Of a stretch of DNA of 64,000 nucleotides, positions 1 through 11,893 are shown piece by piece. The notes below the pieces were generated by a model. It searched no databases. It saw only the letters and a list, made by a program, of their open reading frames with translations, and was not told where the DNA came from. Location of the stretch: assembly GCA_037349315.1 (NCBI GenBank), contig JBAIAC010000048.1:40302501-40366500 (forward strand), given 5' to 3'. The stretch is from Chelydra serpentina. Lineage: Eukaryota; Chordata; Testudines; Chelydridae. The translations under genes were made by a program, and so were the position numbers. Position 1 is the stretch's first letter. Every line of letters starts with the position of its first letter.

Positions 1-490
1 ATCTGAGTTTTGTTTGTGAAGTGACACATAGAAATCTCTGCGCTGTTAAACTATAGTTGCACAGAAGCTCATGTCCCTTTGGAGATCAAGCTACCTCAGA
101 GGAGATTAACCCTCTCTCTGGAGTGAAGCTGCAGTTACTGGCAATATACTCCCAACATCTGGGTCACGCAGGAATTAGGAGAGAGCTGCCATCACCTCCC
201 CCTGGAAGCATCACTCACACCACCACACTGCTCCTCCCTGCACAAAATAGACACCAACCCCACAGAGAACAGGGCAATGGAACAGGCTGGGAATGGGCTT
301 GCACATCTTAAAACGGGAGAGATCATTTTAATGGAATTGCTGTGGAGAAAACTGGCTAAGTTGCTCATGATATAGACAAAAAAAAAAAGAGAAAGTGCTG
401 CTACCACCTTGCTGCAAGGATTGAGGCTCAAAACCAGCAGCAGGGGTAATGCTTCAAATCTAACTCAGAGAGGAGGCAACTAGTTTGGTG

Positions 491-806
491 TCCAATAGAA
501 ATTCGATGCTAGCCACACTTGTGGTTTTGAATTTTTCTTATTCGCCACATTATAAAAAAAGGATTTAAAACATACTACAAACAACATTTCAAATATCAAA
601 AATTAGATATTACAAAAATTTTTAATAGGTATTACTAACACAAAATTACTATATCCTAGCCATGTTAACAAGGTGTATATCAAAGCACACAACCTGTCTT
701 CCAGTACTGCTGTCTTCAATACATCAACGCATTGCTCATGCATTAGCCACAATTCAATAGCCTATTTGCCACATGTGGCTAGTGACGAACATATTGGACA
801 CCGCTG
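491..806. mobile_element. Non-autonomous hAT-like element (MITE)
   Basis: The ends are inverted copies. The left end reads GGTGTCCAATAG and continues to CTAGCCACA. The right end, read on the other strand, gives GGTGTCCAATAT and then CTAGCCACA. The interior is AT-rich with no coding capacity. The outermost bases and a target-site duplication could not be fixed, so the left boundary is approximate. The terminal type suggests hAT, which is an inference. Confidence 0.6.
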
Positions 807-2096
807 CTCTAACAGTCCATACGCAGTTGAACTTTGCCAGCAAAATGCGTGCAGCCTTCAACGCAACCCCACTCCTAGAAAATAATGCATGCACCCCCAA
901 TAGAGCATTTGCCATTAACTGGCCCGTCATGGCCCCCAAAATGTAGATACCAATAATCTAGATCCTGGGAAAGGTGCCCCTTTTTATTTCTGTATCAATC
1001 TAAATTAATTCATTTATTAACCCCACCCTCAAAAAATAATGCATGCATCCTCCCAAAGGCAGGTACAAAATAATAGTGCCACTATAACTACACACACTAA
1101 CAAAAAAAAATGCATATACCCAATCAAAATGCATGCAGCCTTCAAAGCAGGTGCCCATCCACCCCCTGAAAACGTCATGAACCAAATAACAGACTCCAAA
1201 GAGGCAACCCTTTGCTCCCTGCAAAAATTCATGCACCAATTAAGCATCACACACACTAAAAAAATAATTAAAAAGATTTGCTGTGCTGCAAGACAACCCA
1301 GATTATGCAATGATAATCCTTGCTCTGTCTTGTGTTGCCAGGGCTGGGCATTGCCCAGTGATGTTACAATACATCCCTATCCTTATCCCTTGCTCTCCTG
1401 CACAGAGCTTCTTTTTGCCTCACCTAGCAGCAGACTCCCCTCTTACCTGGAGAGTCATGATGATGATGATAGCAGCAGCAGCAGACGAAGCAATGAATTA
1501 ACTTCTCCCAGGGCAGAGATGCAGTGTTTATATGCTCAGACCCCGCTTCCCCCGTGCTGCCCTGCAGCTCCAGTTATAGTCCCAGGCCACACAAAAGAGG
1601 CTGTACTTCGCTTTCCTCATTGGACCAGGGCTGAAATGACATCAGCTCTAAGGACTTCTCCCTCAGGAGGCGCTTGGCTTCTGTGTATGAGCTGAGACTG
1701 TCAAGAACAGCAAAGCTAAAGCAGCTTGGTTACAGAAGGCGCTGGATGCAGAGAACAGCTGCAAACTACGTTTATCCTTTGTTTCCCTCTCAAAGGATGC
1801 ACTGGAACAAGGATGCCCTTGGAAAAGCCTAAATCTGTATCCTTTCTGAAAGTCCTCATCAGAATGATAACTACAAATACACACTGGCTCATTTCCTATA
1901 CTCCTGCATGATGGGCTACTGGCAATAGGAAAAAGACACTGCAGCATTTAACAAGTTATTTTGCAAAACCAACACTTCTGCTTTGCTGCCTACTGTGAAT
2001 CTGATTTGTATTAAAACCTCCATGTTTGCTGATACCCTTCCTGTGGCCCAAGGACCTCTTGTTGCCAACTGGCAAAGCGAACAGGGGTACGTAAGG
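807..2096. other. Gene-free stretch with short repeated motifs
   Basis: No gene is recognised. Between about 840 and 1230 the motif AATGCATGCA and close variants recur at irregular spacing, which suggests a decayed repeat. A short GAT/GCA triplet tract lies near 1456-1490. The open frames here have no recognisable domain. Confidence 0.5.
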
Positions 2097-2104
2097 GTTA
2101 CAGC

Positions 2105-2226
2105 TAGGGTGACCAGACAGCAAATGTGAAAAATCGGGATGGGGCAGGGGAAAATAGGAGCCTATATAAGAAAAAGACCCCAAAATCGGGACTGTCCCTA
2201 TAAAATTGGGACATCTGGTCACCGTA
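2105..2226. mobile_element. 122-bp MITE with perfect 8-bp target duplication
   Basis: The element starts TAGGGTGACCAG and ends CTGGTCACCGTA, so the termini are inverted repeats. It is flanked by GTTACAGC at 2097-2104 and again at 2227-2234, a perfect 8-bp direct repeat as hAT-type transposases leave. A related copy in the opposite orientation is at 55085-55208. It has no coding capacity. Confidence 0.85.
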
Positions 2227-2234
2227 GTTACAGC

Positions 2235-3099
2235 GATCCCCTGGGTCTGATATCTGCATACTAGTCTGCCAAAGAATGTCATGTAAGGTCTCAAATGTCG
2301 CACTGGTCATCAAGCATTGTGAGATGTATGTACGGAAAATATGTGAAGTGTTATACATATATACTAAAAATTATGCTCCTTAGGTTTGTGAGTTAAGACA
2401 AGTCACCAAAAGGTGATCCACATACTCCTGGTAAGCAATGGGAAAGAAGTGATTATCTCATTCTGGCTGGTCATATGCAAATTACATACTATATGATTCG
2501 CAATGCCTGCCCCCCTCCTTACAGTCTGAGCAAAATGGTAATCAATAGATTGCAGAGGTTACAGGAAAAAACAACAGATGGGGTTATTCGGTTTAGAAGT
2601 AAGACGACAAACTTTTTAAACTACATCTGGGATGCAGATTAAACCCCCAGTTAGCCTTCAGTCTGTGAGAACAAGCTGGCAGCCGAAGGGATCTCAACCA
2701 ACCTGGTTCAAAATGCTGAGAAAAGAACTTGGGGGAAGCTATCTTGTAGGAGATAGGGAATGTCTTGTTAGTTAAATTTAGGCGCAAGAAAGTGTGTTTT
2801 TTGTTTTATATTTAACCATTTGTTTCCAATATTCTCATTATTGCTTGAATCTCTTTTCTTTAATAATAAAATTATTTTTTCTTTTCACTTACATATATAA
2901 ATGCTGGGTGTTAAGCACAGTGGGGAGACCAAGTTGAATCTTGCATACTGGCATGTACTATTCCTTTGGGAGTAGCAAATCTGAGAGTTCTGTGCGTGTT
3001 CAGAGGAACAGGGGCTGAGCACTCCAGAGAGACACTCAGAGGACGAGGGGGAGGGGGGGATGGACATAGGTTTTGGTGTGTGCCTATCACTACCTTATA
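2235..3099. other. Gene-free stretch
   Basis: No gene, RNA or repeat is recognised with confidence. An AATAAA-like motif lies near 2865, but no transcript can be supported around it. Confidence 0.4.
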
Positions 3100-3107
3100 C
3101 AGAGAGC

Positions 3108-3467
3108 CAGGGCCGGTACGCCCACTAGGCAACCCTAGGCAGCCGCCTAGGGCGCCGGGAGCCAGCTGGCCGCGGCTGCCTCCCTAGGGGGCGCCTGGCC
3201 GCGGCTGCAGTCCGCCCTCCCGGGCGGGGCACCTGGCTGCGGCTGAGCCGAGAGCCCGGGGGGGGGGGGGTGCCTGGCCAGGGCTGCCGCCCGCCAGCTC
3301 CACGGCTGAGCCAGGAGGGCGCTGCAGGCAGGGAAGCCGCCGCGGAGGAGACTGGCTGGGGGGGGGAGGGGGGAGGCGTTAGCTGGGCGGGGGGGGGGGG
3401 GGGGGGGGCGCAGGGATGCTGCAAGGAAGCTTCGCCTAGGGCATGAAACTTCCTTTCACCAGCCCTG
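3108..3467. mobile_element. GC-rich hAT MITE with perfect 8-bp target duplication
   Basis: The element opens CAGGGCCGG and closes CCAGCCCTG, which are inverted termini. It is flanked by CAGAGAGC at 3100-3107 and at 3468-3475. The interior is very GC-rich, with G runs near 3259-3270 and 3391-3411, and carries the motif GGCAGCCGCCTAGG near its left end. The hAT transposon at 27254 has a very similar left end (CAGGGCTGG and GGCAGCCGCCTCAGG), so this MITE may belong to the same family. Confidence 0.85.
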
Positions 3468-4261
3468 CAGAGAGCCAGGCCTACAGAGGCCTGGAACTTG
3501 GTAGTGCTTGTGCTGCCAGAGGCTGGTGGTTTCAGGGAGTTGATCGACAGCAGGCAGACAGGACTTCCTCATGCAGGTGGTGGCGAGGTGTCTCACAACC
3601 TGGATACCCCTGGGAAGCATCACCCTTCCCCCCCTAACCTCTGTCCGCCTGTCTGTCCTCAGACTGTTAGGTTCTCAGGGCCATAATGATCCCATCTTTA
3701 GTGTCTGGAAAGCACCTAGGGCATTGTGGGTGCTACTATAGACAAATCATAAATACAAAAGTTACACAACAATCAATATACTGAGAGTGCCAGGGATCAT
3801 TTTCACTGTTTTGCTAACTACAGCACTTCCAGATAGTCATTCTCCATGATGCTTTTAAGAGTCTGAGCCTGCAAGATGCGGAGCATATCCGGAAAGGTAC
3901 AAAGCACCCTCAACTCCCAGCTGAAGTCAGGATGCTCACAGGATTGGGCCTGTATTTTAAAGGCCATTTTTACCTAGATTTTATGTGATTGCATACTGTT
4001 TTTTCCTCAGGATCATTGCCTTATTCACTACACCAGATGAACAGTGCTCTCTAAACGGGGATTAGGTTGATATTTCTTTTTGTCCTCATCATTCTGCGCA
4101 TGATCCCAGACTTATACACGGCAAACCATCCAAATCCTGCACTGAATACAAAATTATTAATTTTGTCGTGGGCTGGTTTTTTGGAGATCATCACTATACT
4201 GTCTGTGTACTTCAAAAATGTTAATGAACGTATCTACACTGTTTCCCTCACACTCTAGAGC

Positions 4262-4480
4262 ACTCTACCTTTACCCTTTAGTGGACTCAAGGCATAACCC
4301 AGTTAATTTAGGCACGCGCACCCTTTCCCAGATCCTAGGGCTCTAGGTGAAAGGCACCTACTCATACCCCGTTCCTCAGGCTCAGGGCCACTCCTACCCC
4401 ATTCCTAGAGCTCAGGGTGTGAACTGGTTAATTTAAGTACCCACCTTTACCCTGTTCCTAGGGCTCAGGGCATAATCTTC
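4262..4480. repeat. Degenerate tandem repeat
   Basis: Phrases such as TTCCTAGGGCTCAGGG and GTTAATTTAAG or GTTAATTTAGG recur about every 55-65 bases in three to four diverged copies. The unit could be part of an old LTR. No coding potential is seen. The surrounding 3476-5257 holds no recognisable gene. Confidence 0.5.
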
Positions 4481-5265
4481 TGTGGATTTGCAGGGCTTTT
4501 TAGCAGTGAACGAGCCTTACATAGTAATATCCTTAACCTCTATTTATTAACAGTTACCAAGACAGAATGTACACGCTAAGCATACAATGCTCAACACTCC
4601 CACTAAGGCAAACGAACTTTTCCTGGTGGCCAGTTGGGATCAGGTCATTCAGGGACTCCAGCTGCTGCACAATATAGTTGGCAAGGTGTTGAGGTCTGGC
4701 AGCTCTGATCTTGGTCTGTGTCCTGGAGTTGGTTCCAGGGAACTTCCTTTTGGACCCCAGTTTATATAGTGAAACTTGAATCCTGCTTAGCTGCACCTTA
4801 ACCAATCATTTTACTAGAGTATTAAAAATCATTCTTTTATCAATCCTAACATACAGCGAAACAATTCTTTACCCAATATTTAGTCGATTTAAATCTTGCA
4901 AAATTAGTTATGCAACAGATAGAAACAATTAAAGAATTGGACAGAAATAATACAGATACATGATAGAGAAGTAGGGACCATCAAGGTAAAACAAAGTATA
5001 GATTTCACAGTCACAACTGTTGATAAGTGATTTCCTGCCAGTCAGAATGCAATCAAACAAAAGTTTTCTTTAAACATCTTGAGATCTGTTTCTTTATCTG
5101 GTGATGGTGGGTACTATTAGGACAGGATCACCTTCTTAACAGCCTGATATTACATTGTTTTGACATAATTTAGAGGGAATGTGAAGAATCTGCTTCTTGG
5201 CTCCTAATTGCTGCTGTCCTGATGTGGCTGCAGAAAAAGGCCTCAGACCTTACATCTGTGAGGTA

Positions 5266-6203
5266 TAGGGTTGCCAGGTGTCCTGTTTTCGACCAGAAAG
5301 TCTGGTTGAAAAGGAAACCTGGTGGCGTCCGGTCAGATCTACTGACTGGACATCCAATATCTGGTTACTGCGAGCAGGTGAGACGCCGGATCACCACCTG
5401 TGCCATCTCCTACCCAGCTGGGAGCACCTCCTACCTACATTGAGCAGCTGCAGCTCCCAGTCCTGGGTTGGGAGGGGAGGAGAGGGGAAAAGCAGTGAGC
5501 GACAAGGAGAGGAGGGAAGAAGAGCAAATGGGGGATGAGGTCTTGGGGAGAAGAGGCAGGGCAGGGGCTCCACCCCCGCTCACTCCATCCCCCCCCCCCC
5601 CACTCTGTCGCTCACTCTCCCCACCCTCATTCACTCGCTCATTTTCACCAGGCTGCGGCAGGGGTTGGGGTGCGGGCATTGGCTGGGGATGTGGGCTCTG
5701 GGGTGGGGCCAGAGATGAGGGGTTTGGGATGCAGGAGGGGGCTCTGGGCTGGGGGGTTTGGAGTGTGGGAGGGGGTTCTGAGCTGGGGCAGGGTTTGGGG
5801 TGCAGGAAGGGGTTTGGGGTGTGGGCTCCGGGAGGGAGTTTGGGTGCAGGGGTGGGGCTCAGAGCTGGGGCAGAAGGTTGGAGTACGGGAGGGGTTTCGG
5901 GGTGCGGGCTCCAGGTGGTGCTCACCTCTGGTAGCTCCCCGCAAATGGTGACATGTCCCTTCACTCCTAGGCTTCTAGACAGAGGCGCGGCCAAGCAGCT
6001 CTGCGCACTGCCTCCACCTGCAGATACCACCCCTGCAGGTCTCATTGGCCGCAGAGTGCCCGTGGCCGTCCCGCCATGTGGGAGCCAAGGGACATGTCGC
6101 CGCTTCCGGGAGCCCCGCATCAACCAGACTTTTAACAGCAAAGCCGCTAGGGTTCCTTTTCGACTGGGCATTCTGGTCGAAAACCGGACACCTGGCAAGC
6201 CTT
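5266..6203. mobile_element. Long MITE with GC-rich core
   Basis: Inverted termini are visible: the left end reads TAGGGTTGCCAGGTGTCC and the right end reads GGACACCTGGCAAGCC. A second inverted segment just inside both ends carries TTTTCGACC versus GGTCGAAAA. The core (5460-5950) is purine-rich, with repeated GGGG(T/C)TTGGG-type phrases that open long artificial reading frames on both strands. No target duplication was found. Superfamily is inferred as hAT-like from the TAGGG terminus. Confidence 0.7.
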
Positions 6204-6648
6204 TTTACAGCTGGGAACTTTACTGAAGCACAGCAAGATTAAGGAGAGATTGTTAAAAGTTGTCACTAATTTTAGGTGCCGACTTTCAGAGAGAGTACAC
6301 GGCATTTCATATATTCAGGCATAGCTCCCATTGACTTCAGTTGTAGCTGTGAGTGTTCAGCACATCTGCACATCAGACCCCAGGAGTCTCAAACTGGGAC
6401 CCAGAAAATAAGGAACATGCTGTTAGCAGCGACCTATGAAAATGTGGTTTAAGTGACTTGTCCAGCATCACTCTGGAACTCTGTGGCAGAGGCAGGGATA
6501 GAATCCAATCCTACAGGTTGGTATTCAAACAGAAGACCATCTTTCTCTGTGGTATTGGGGACTGTGCCTAAGGGCTGAACTTCCCAGACAGACACTGGGA
6601 AGGGAGCCCTGAAGATCTTTTTGTTATGCACAGCCCACTGGAACTGGG
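6204..6648. other. Gene-free stretch with a SINE-like fragment
   Basis: No gene is seen. Positions 6275-6365 resemble a SINE-like fragment (TAGGTGCCGACTT, then CCCATTGACTTCAG). The 5' LTR begins at its right edge. Confidence 0.35.
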
Positions 6649-7127
6649 TATAGTAGGAAGAGAGCCTCAGACATAAGCCCTTGTATCAGAGGTCAGGTAT
6701 GAGGCAGGACCTGCTCACAGAATCTGGCAAGAACAGGGCTGATATTGCAGAAATACACACTCCTAAGACGTGCTAAGCACAGAACACTCATGCAAACACA
6801 TCCCGATATCAAGGATGGTACAAAAACATTCCCCAAGGGTAATAGGAACACACATTATCTTTGTCCAGCTAAGGGGAGAATGGAAAGTCTTGCCATTCAC
6901 TGAGCCACATCCATTGTCACGAGCATACATGTCTTCGTATCCTTGTAGTCTACCAGGTGCTATTACCGTGCTTTGTCGACAATAAACCTGTCCTGGTGCC
7001 TTCGTACATTAACGGATTCTGTGGTCATTGGGTGGTTCGCTCGAGGTCTGCTGTGCCAGCTGTCTGTGCAGAGCTGGGGCAGCACACAGGGAGAACACAC
7101 ACATACGCAGCCGAACATCTAACAACA
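6649..7127 (+). repeat. Endogenous retrovirus 5' LTR
   Basis: The first ~170 bases are a direct repeat of 11917-12086, about 5.3 kb downstream, with roughly 15-18 differences by eye. The LTR starts TATAGTAG where the 3' copy has the canonical TGTAGTAG. It contains AATAAA at 6981-6986 and ends in CA just before a TGG-initial primer-binding-site candidate. The end coordinate rests on that candidate because the 3' LTR is truncated before this point. Confidence 0.75.
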
Positions 7128-7128
7128 C

Positions 7129-7146
7129 TGGTGACCCATGACCTCT
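7129..7146 (+). promoter_or_regulatory. Candidate retroviral primer-binding site
   Basis: TGGTGACCCATGACCTCT directly follows the LTR end, where a retrovirus primes minus-strand synthesis on a tRNA 3' end ending in CCA. The matching tRNA was not identified from the sequence. Confidence 0.45.
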
Positions 7147-7408
7147 GATCTGGTAAGTAAGCGAGCTGTCCTCTGTAGAAATTGCAATCTAACATGACAA
7201 AACACTACGAGCTAGGGAACCCTCTTATCCCTTCCCTGCAAATTTCCACAGAGTTTGATAAAATTTGGAACCACTGGATTGTCAGCAAGGGAGGGCCCAT
7301 ATGAATTTTAAAAAGAAAGTGGGGAAACATGAACTGGAATATGTAAAGCAATGGCAGAAACTGAAACTTTGAAAAAACAGTAACAAAAATTTAAAAAAAT
7401 GTACAATA
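7147..7408 (+). other. Retroviral leader remnant; gag not recognised
   Basis: This lies between the primer-binding-site candidate and the pol remnant. No gag reading frame, zinc knuckle or protease motif is visible, and the space is far too short for a complete gag. The element therefore seems to have lost gag and most of the upstream pol by internal deletion. Confidence 0.4.
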
Positions 7409-8480
7409 TTGCAATTAATGGCCCTGGCAGTAAAATGGCTTAAACAACATGCCACAATACTGGCCAGGCAAGTAATGGAAAAAACCAAGGAAGTAGAAGA
7501 GGTAACTCAGGCTTTGGAAGATGCATCCCAGGTTGTTGAGCACTGGAAAGCCCAAGCTCTTCTAGCAGGGCAGCAGGCAGGTCTCTTGTATGAGGTGCTT
7601 AAAAGACCGCAATGGACTTGGACAGAAGAAACAGCTAGTGCATGGGAAAGCTTGAGAAGGGAGTTAATGGAAGCACCTATTTTGGGCACCCCTCACAATG
7701 AGTTCCCCTTTGTGTTGTATCCTAGTGTTCAAAATGTCTGTATTGTTAGTATGATCACTCAGGATACTGGTGCTGGGGAAAGACCTGTTGCATACTATAG
7801 CAGAGCATTAACAGCTCCAGAAAGCAAACTGGGAATCTGTGAACAAACTGCTCTTGCTGCTTACTGGACACTACAGAAAGCCCAGACAATTGTCAGAGCA
7901 AGTAAAGTAATTGTAAAAAGCCATCATGCTCTGGGAAAACTACTAAGTCAGGAAAATGTATCCAAAGGGCATGTGCGAGTGGATAAGGCTATACAGAAAA
8001 ATGTTCAATTGATCACCCTGAAAGACCCTAAAATATCTGTATGGGGTCTGACCTTAAATGGTCAGGAACATGTTTGTGAACTCCAAGAGGAATCTAAAGT
8101 TCACCACGTCTTTAAGGCAACTCTGGTTGAACAGGTAATTGGGAAAACAATCTGGTGTGTGGATGATAGCTCACATTATGAGGGAGGGAAGCGAGTTACC
8201 GGATTTGCAGGGGTTTGCCTGACTGGAAACATGCAAATAATTGACTTTTTCCAGTAAAAATTAGGAAAGGGAAGAACCCAGTCTGCAGAAGTGTTAGCAG
8301 TTCTAGAAGAGTTAAAAAGAATGAAAAACAAACAAACTGAAGTAATATTAGTACTGATTCTGATTATGTTTACAAAGGTACCACCATTTACCTTCCATGA
8401 TGGATTGCCATGAGCTTTACGGGAACAGATGGGTCTGAAATTAAACACAGAATCCTTTGGCAGCACCTAAAATTTTTTTC
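7409..8480 (+). pseudogene. ERV pol remnant: reverse transcriptase end and RNase H
   Basis: An 282-codon frame (7409-8257) covers the end of a retroviral reverse transcriptase and the connection domain. Short segments match the RT/RNase H junction of this class, such as PVAYYSRAL followed by a WTLQKA segment. RNase H continues past the stop at 8255-8257. It resumes in another frame at about 8265-8480, where an acidic TDSDYVYKG-type motif is seen near 8345-8375. The stop and frame shifts show it is not functional. The catalytic polymerase core is missing upstream, and no integrase HHCC or DDE pattern is recognisable downstream. It is the internal part of the provirus bounded by the LTRs at 6649 and 11917. 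A gamma- or spuma-related class is an inference. Confidence 0.75.
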
Positions 8481-9120
8481 CAAAGGAGGAATGGCAAGGT
8501 CCATGCCCAGTCATAAACAAGCTGGGACCCTCATTATATCTGGTTAAAATAAAAGATCGGCCTCGGTGGAAACATGCCATGCAGTTAAAGGAATATAAAG
8601 GTTAAACCGTATACTACATGTTATGTGTTTTTTTGCAAATTAAGTGTAAAAAATAACAGGTTACGGTAAGCACAATGGATGGAGGTTTACTAAACTTAAA
8701 TATCCGGGCCATATCCGCACCTCGAATATTGATTCATATTGCCTGGAGTCAATTACAAAGATTTGAGGTGTATAAACCTTACCCCGTAAGACAATTGAGT
8801 GTAAAGGGACAAATTGAGTGGGGCAGAGGCAATGTAATCACCATCTGATGGAACGACAGACACACCTTGATATGGAAATTGGACCAAGAAGGAAAGCAAT
8901 CTATTTGGTTGTTGGGTCCAGGAATCGGATGAATGAATACACAACACGCACTGTTCCCCTATGCACAAAATATCTGTTTATAAAGCCCCTGAATGACCAG
9001 AAGATCCTGGCTATACTGGACTGGAATTATTGCCCAGAAGGTGGTGTCGCAAAGAAACCCCAAAAGTAAGAGCAGGTTAAAAGGTATATTATACCTATTA
9101 CTATTGCTGCTTGGAAAAAA
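8481..9120 (+). pseudogene. Decayed ERV segment between pol and env-position region
   Basis: Several short frames with stops and shifts remain. One runs through 8690-8960 and is rich in tryptophan and basic residues. No family was recognised. It may be the integrase end or the N-terminal part of an envelope-type protein. It lies wholly within the provirus, so a separate host gene is unlikely. Confidence 0.4.
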
Positions 9121-9124
9121 AAGA

Positions 9125-10130
9125 AAAGAAAGCGATTGATGATTTATATTTTCACAGGTTATGATGCCAACCTGGATATGGAGACTGTTGAGTGTAGTGG
9201 TAATGATCCAAAAGGCAAAAGGACTGTCAAACACCAAAAGGATAAATCAAACACATTTTGTAACCAGAAATGTGTGGACGGAGATTCCAAACAACTCTAC
9301 TGTGCTGGCTGTGGCGAGCCAAATCCATCCTGCTGGAACTGTTTTGAAATTGGTCTGTGAAACAGAAGGAAAACAACAAGCAAAACACATGCTTAAAGAA
9401 TCACCTGTAACCATACTGTTGGCATGGAGGATCAAAGACACAACCCAGATACAGCATATTCCCACAAGACACATTAGTAAAGTCAAACGAAGAATTGCAA
9501 AGGAACCGACTTTAACCAAGGAGACACAGGGACAGTATGCTTGTTGTTGGAAGGTGAATGAGGAGGTTAACTGTGAACAACTCATTACCCTTACCATATC
9601 TCCTAACATCAGTTCTAGTAATAAACCTAAGAGGGACATCCACGGACCACGAACCCACACAGATTAAGAAACGAAAAACAGGAACACCAAAAAGGACACA
9701 AGTTTTACTAACCACACAACAAACGGAACATCACTTAGTGGCCCTGATAGGAGATAATCTGGCTTTACCATGTAATATTCAATCATACCCAAAGGGAAGA
9801 GCGAGAGTATGGACTGACTGATTTAGAGCAAATGACACAGTAATTAGTTATAGCAAAGGAATTGTTAAAACACATGGGATATGGTCAAATAGAGCCACCT
9901 TTGTTAATTTGGAGGATAGGTGGAGTGCCTCCATTAATATAAAGAACATTCAGCTAGAAGACAAAGGTACATACACAGGAACTTGGACAATGGCCTCAAA
10001 TATTAGGAAATGCCTTTATCATGGACAGGTATGTGAAAGAGTCTGTCCAACACAAACACCACCCTATCCCCATCCACTCTATTCACCACTGACATTACCC
10101 CAACAATGGAATGTCTAACTCTACAACCTT
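9125..10130 (+). pseudogene. ERV env-position segment with two Ig-like repeats
   Basis: Two consecutive segments look immunoglobulin-like. The first (frame 9161-9667) has a hydrophobic leader, then a Cys in a VLKLVCETEG context, a LLAWR tryptophan and GQYACCW as the F-strand YxC motif. The second spans frame 9558-9821 and its continuation at 9909-10118. It has LALPCNIQ as the B-strand cysteine, a tryptophan about 15 residues later, and an E-F segment ending LEDKGTYTG, where the usual cysteine is replaced. Stops and shifts break both. The position after pol and before the TM-like segment and 3' LTR is that of env. Ig folds are not a standard part of retroviral Env, so a captured host Ig-superfamily segment or a divergent Env lineage are both possible. 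The fold assignment is by motif only. Confidence 0.5.
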
Positions 10131-10259
10131 GGCCCGCATCAGGAATCTTCCTGCACCCTACCACAGAGTAGATGGTAGAAAATGTGGGATAAATGTATGT
10201 GCCACTAAAACTAAATTTTGCTAGCATAACCCGGCCAATACAATGACCCCAACAATACA

Positions 10260-11310
10260 AACATTGGTTCAATTCAGAAATTGAAATGCAATTGCATTTT
10301 TGGAAGGGTTTTCAAAATCCCCTACTAAAACAGCAAAAACGAAAAAAAGAAAAGAAAAGAGGTCTTATGGGTACCATATTGGGAGGCTCAGGTCTTGCCA
10401 TGTGCATCTGGAATTCAGAAGATATCAAAAATCTTAATTTAAAATAAACAGCATCCTTAATGGAATAGGTAAGGCAGTCAAAAAAGGAGAAGGCATTAGC
10501 AGCCTATTGCTAAATCTACATGCAATTACCATTGATGACATACATTCAATTGCTCTAGGGTTGAGCCACCTAAATTCTACTATCCTGTCAATTATTAAAC
10601 AGCATAAAAAAAATGACGTTTCACTGACAGTTGCCTGTGTGGCCTATGGTGATAGAGTAATTGAAATCATCAAGCAAAGCTTATTACAATTAAAATTACA
10701 AGACTGGCCACAAATACTGGACTGCACAGCCATTTAAAACAAATACAGGAGCAAGGAGTAAAGAATATTGCGCCAGTGTTTTTACAATTTGCTAAATTTG
10801 ATAAGGTTTGAAGTTTGCATCATAACATAAGTAAAATGTCTTCATATCATAATGGCCATCCCAAGGTGGATGCAAAATCCAGTCGAGGTGTGCTATGCCA
10901 GCAGTGTGGGAACTTTGGTAAATGATACTTATATACAGCATATCCCACTGTGCGCCTAATAACTGAAACTGGCTTAAACATTAAATCAGACTTGTACAAA
11001 ACATAATGGATGATGGCTGTGTGAATGCTCTGCTACAATTGATAGCAACAACACAAAAAGAGGCTGGGCCAAACTGGTACCAAAAAAAATTAGTCAATGA
11101 GGTGGTACGGATACAAGATGTGGCGTGTGCTCTGGGATATTCCAATTTTTCTACACATGGAAACATTTGTCCTGGAATTAATATAGGATTTTGTGTGCAA
11201 GTCACTAGCACAGTCCAAATCGAAACCCGTGTCTTTTGGCCAACAAGTAGTGTCAGCGCTGGCACTGAAATTATTACTCCTCCTGGCAACCTACAAGATT
11301 TATTGATGTA
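10260..11310 (+). pseudogene. ERV env-position segment, possible cleavage site and TM-like part
   Basis: Near 10337-10400 a strongly basic run is followed by a glycine-rich hydrophobic stretch, the arrangement of a proprotein-cleavage site followed by a fusion peptide in retroviral Env. A helical frame follows at 10507-10737 with many Leu and Ile. A further frame (11006-11311) carries several cysteines and no recognised domain. Frames are interrupted several times, so no functional protein can be made. Calling this the transmembrane part of an envelope is an inference from order and composition. Confidence 0.45.
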
Positions 11311-11893
11311 ATTGTTTCCCCCAGTGGAGCAATTACAATTGAACATACATAAGTCTGTGGCAAAAACCAAGAAAGTCTTAATACCCACAGGTCATCTTAT
11401 CGAACAACAAATAAAGAAGCAGAAAGCGTGCAAAGAGAGGTAAAAACACAGTGGTGGCCAATCCCAGAGAATGTTACTCTACACCGAATAGTCCAAACAC
11501 TTAGTGTAATACTAATGGGAATACAAGCCATAAACAGTAATTGCACTAATGGGAATGTGTTGCTACATGCAACATCAAATTAAAAAAAAGCCAAATTACA
11601 ACACCGGGTTCAGAAAGGAATGGAACTAGCTAGCAACACTGCCATAGTAATGAATAATCATTATAAGGAATCAAATGCTTATTTATGTTTTAAAAGCAAA
11701 TGTTTGTACTTATACAGTTTGTAAGGGCTGTTGAGCATCTGTATACTTGATGCTCTGTGCAAACTAAGGGACAAATGGGGCATGAATGGGTGGATGGAAA
11801 AGTAAGGTGGACACATAAGGGTGTTTAGCTCATTGGCCAATCTTCAGTCCATGCATTATGCTTTTCCAGGATGATGGGTAAACATCCTCCCCA

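Noticed and set aside
1039..1695. 218-codon open frame on the + strand
   Set aside because: It crosses repeated AATGCATGCA motifs and has no recognisable domain, splice context or conserved pattern.
3443..3686. Two overlapping ~60-codon + frames after the MITE at 3108
   Set aside because: Short, without family, and starting inside the transposon end.
5431..6226. Overlapping 252-255-codon frames on both strands, proline- or glycine-rich
   Set aside because: They lie inside the low-complexity core of the 5266-6203 MITE. Both strands being open is a composition effect.
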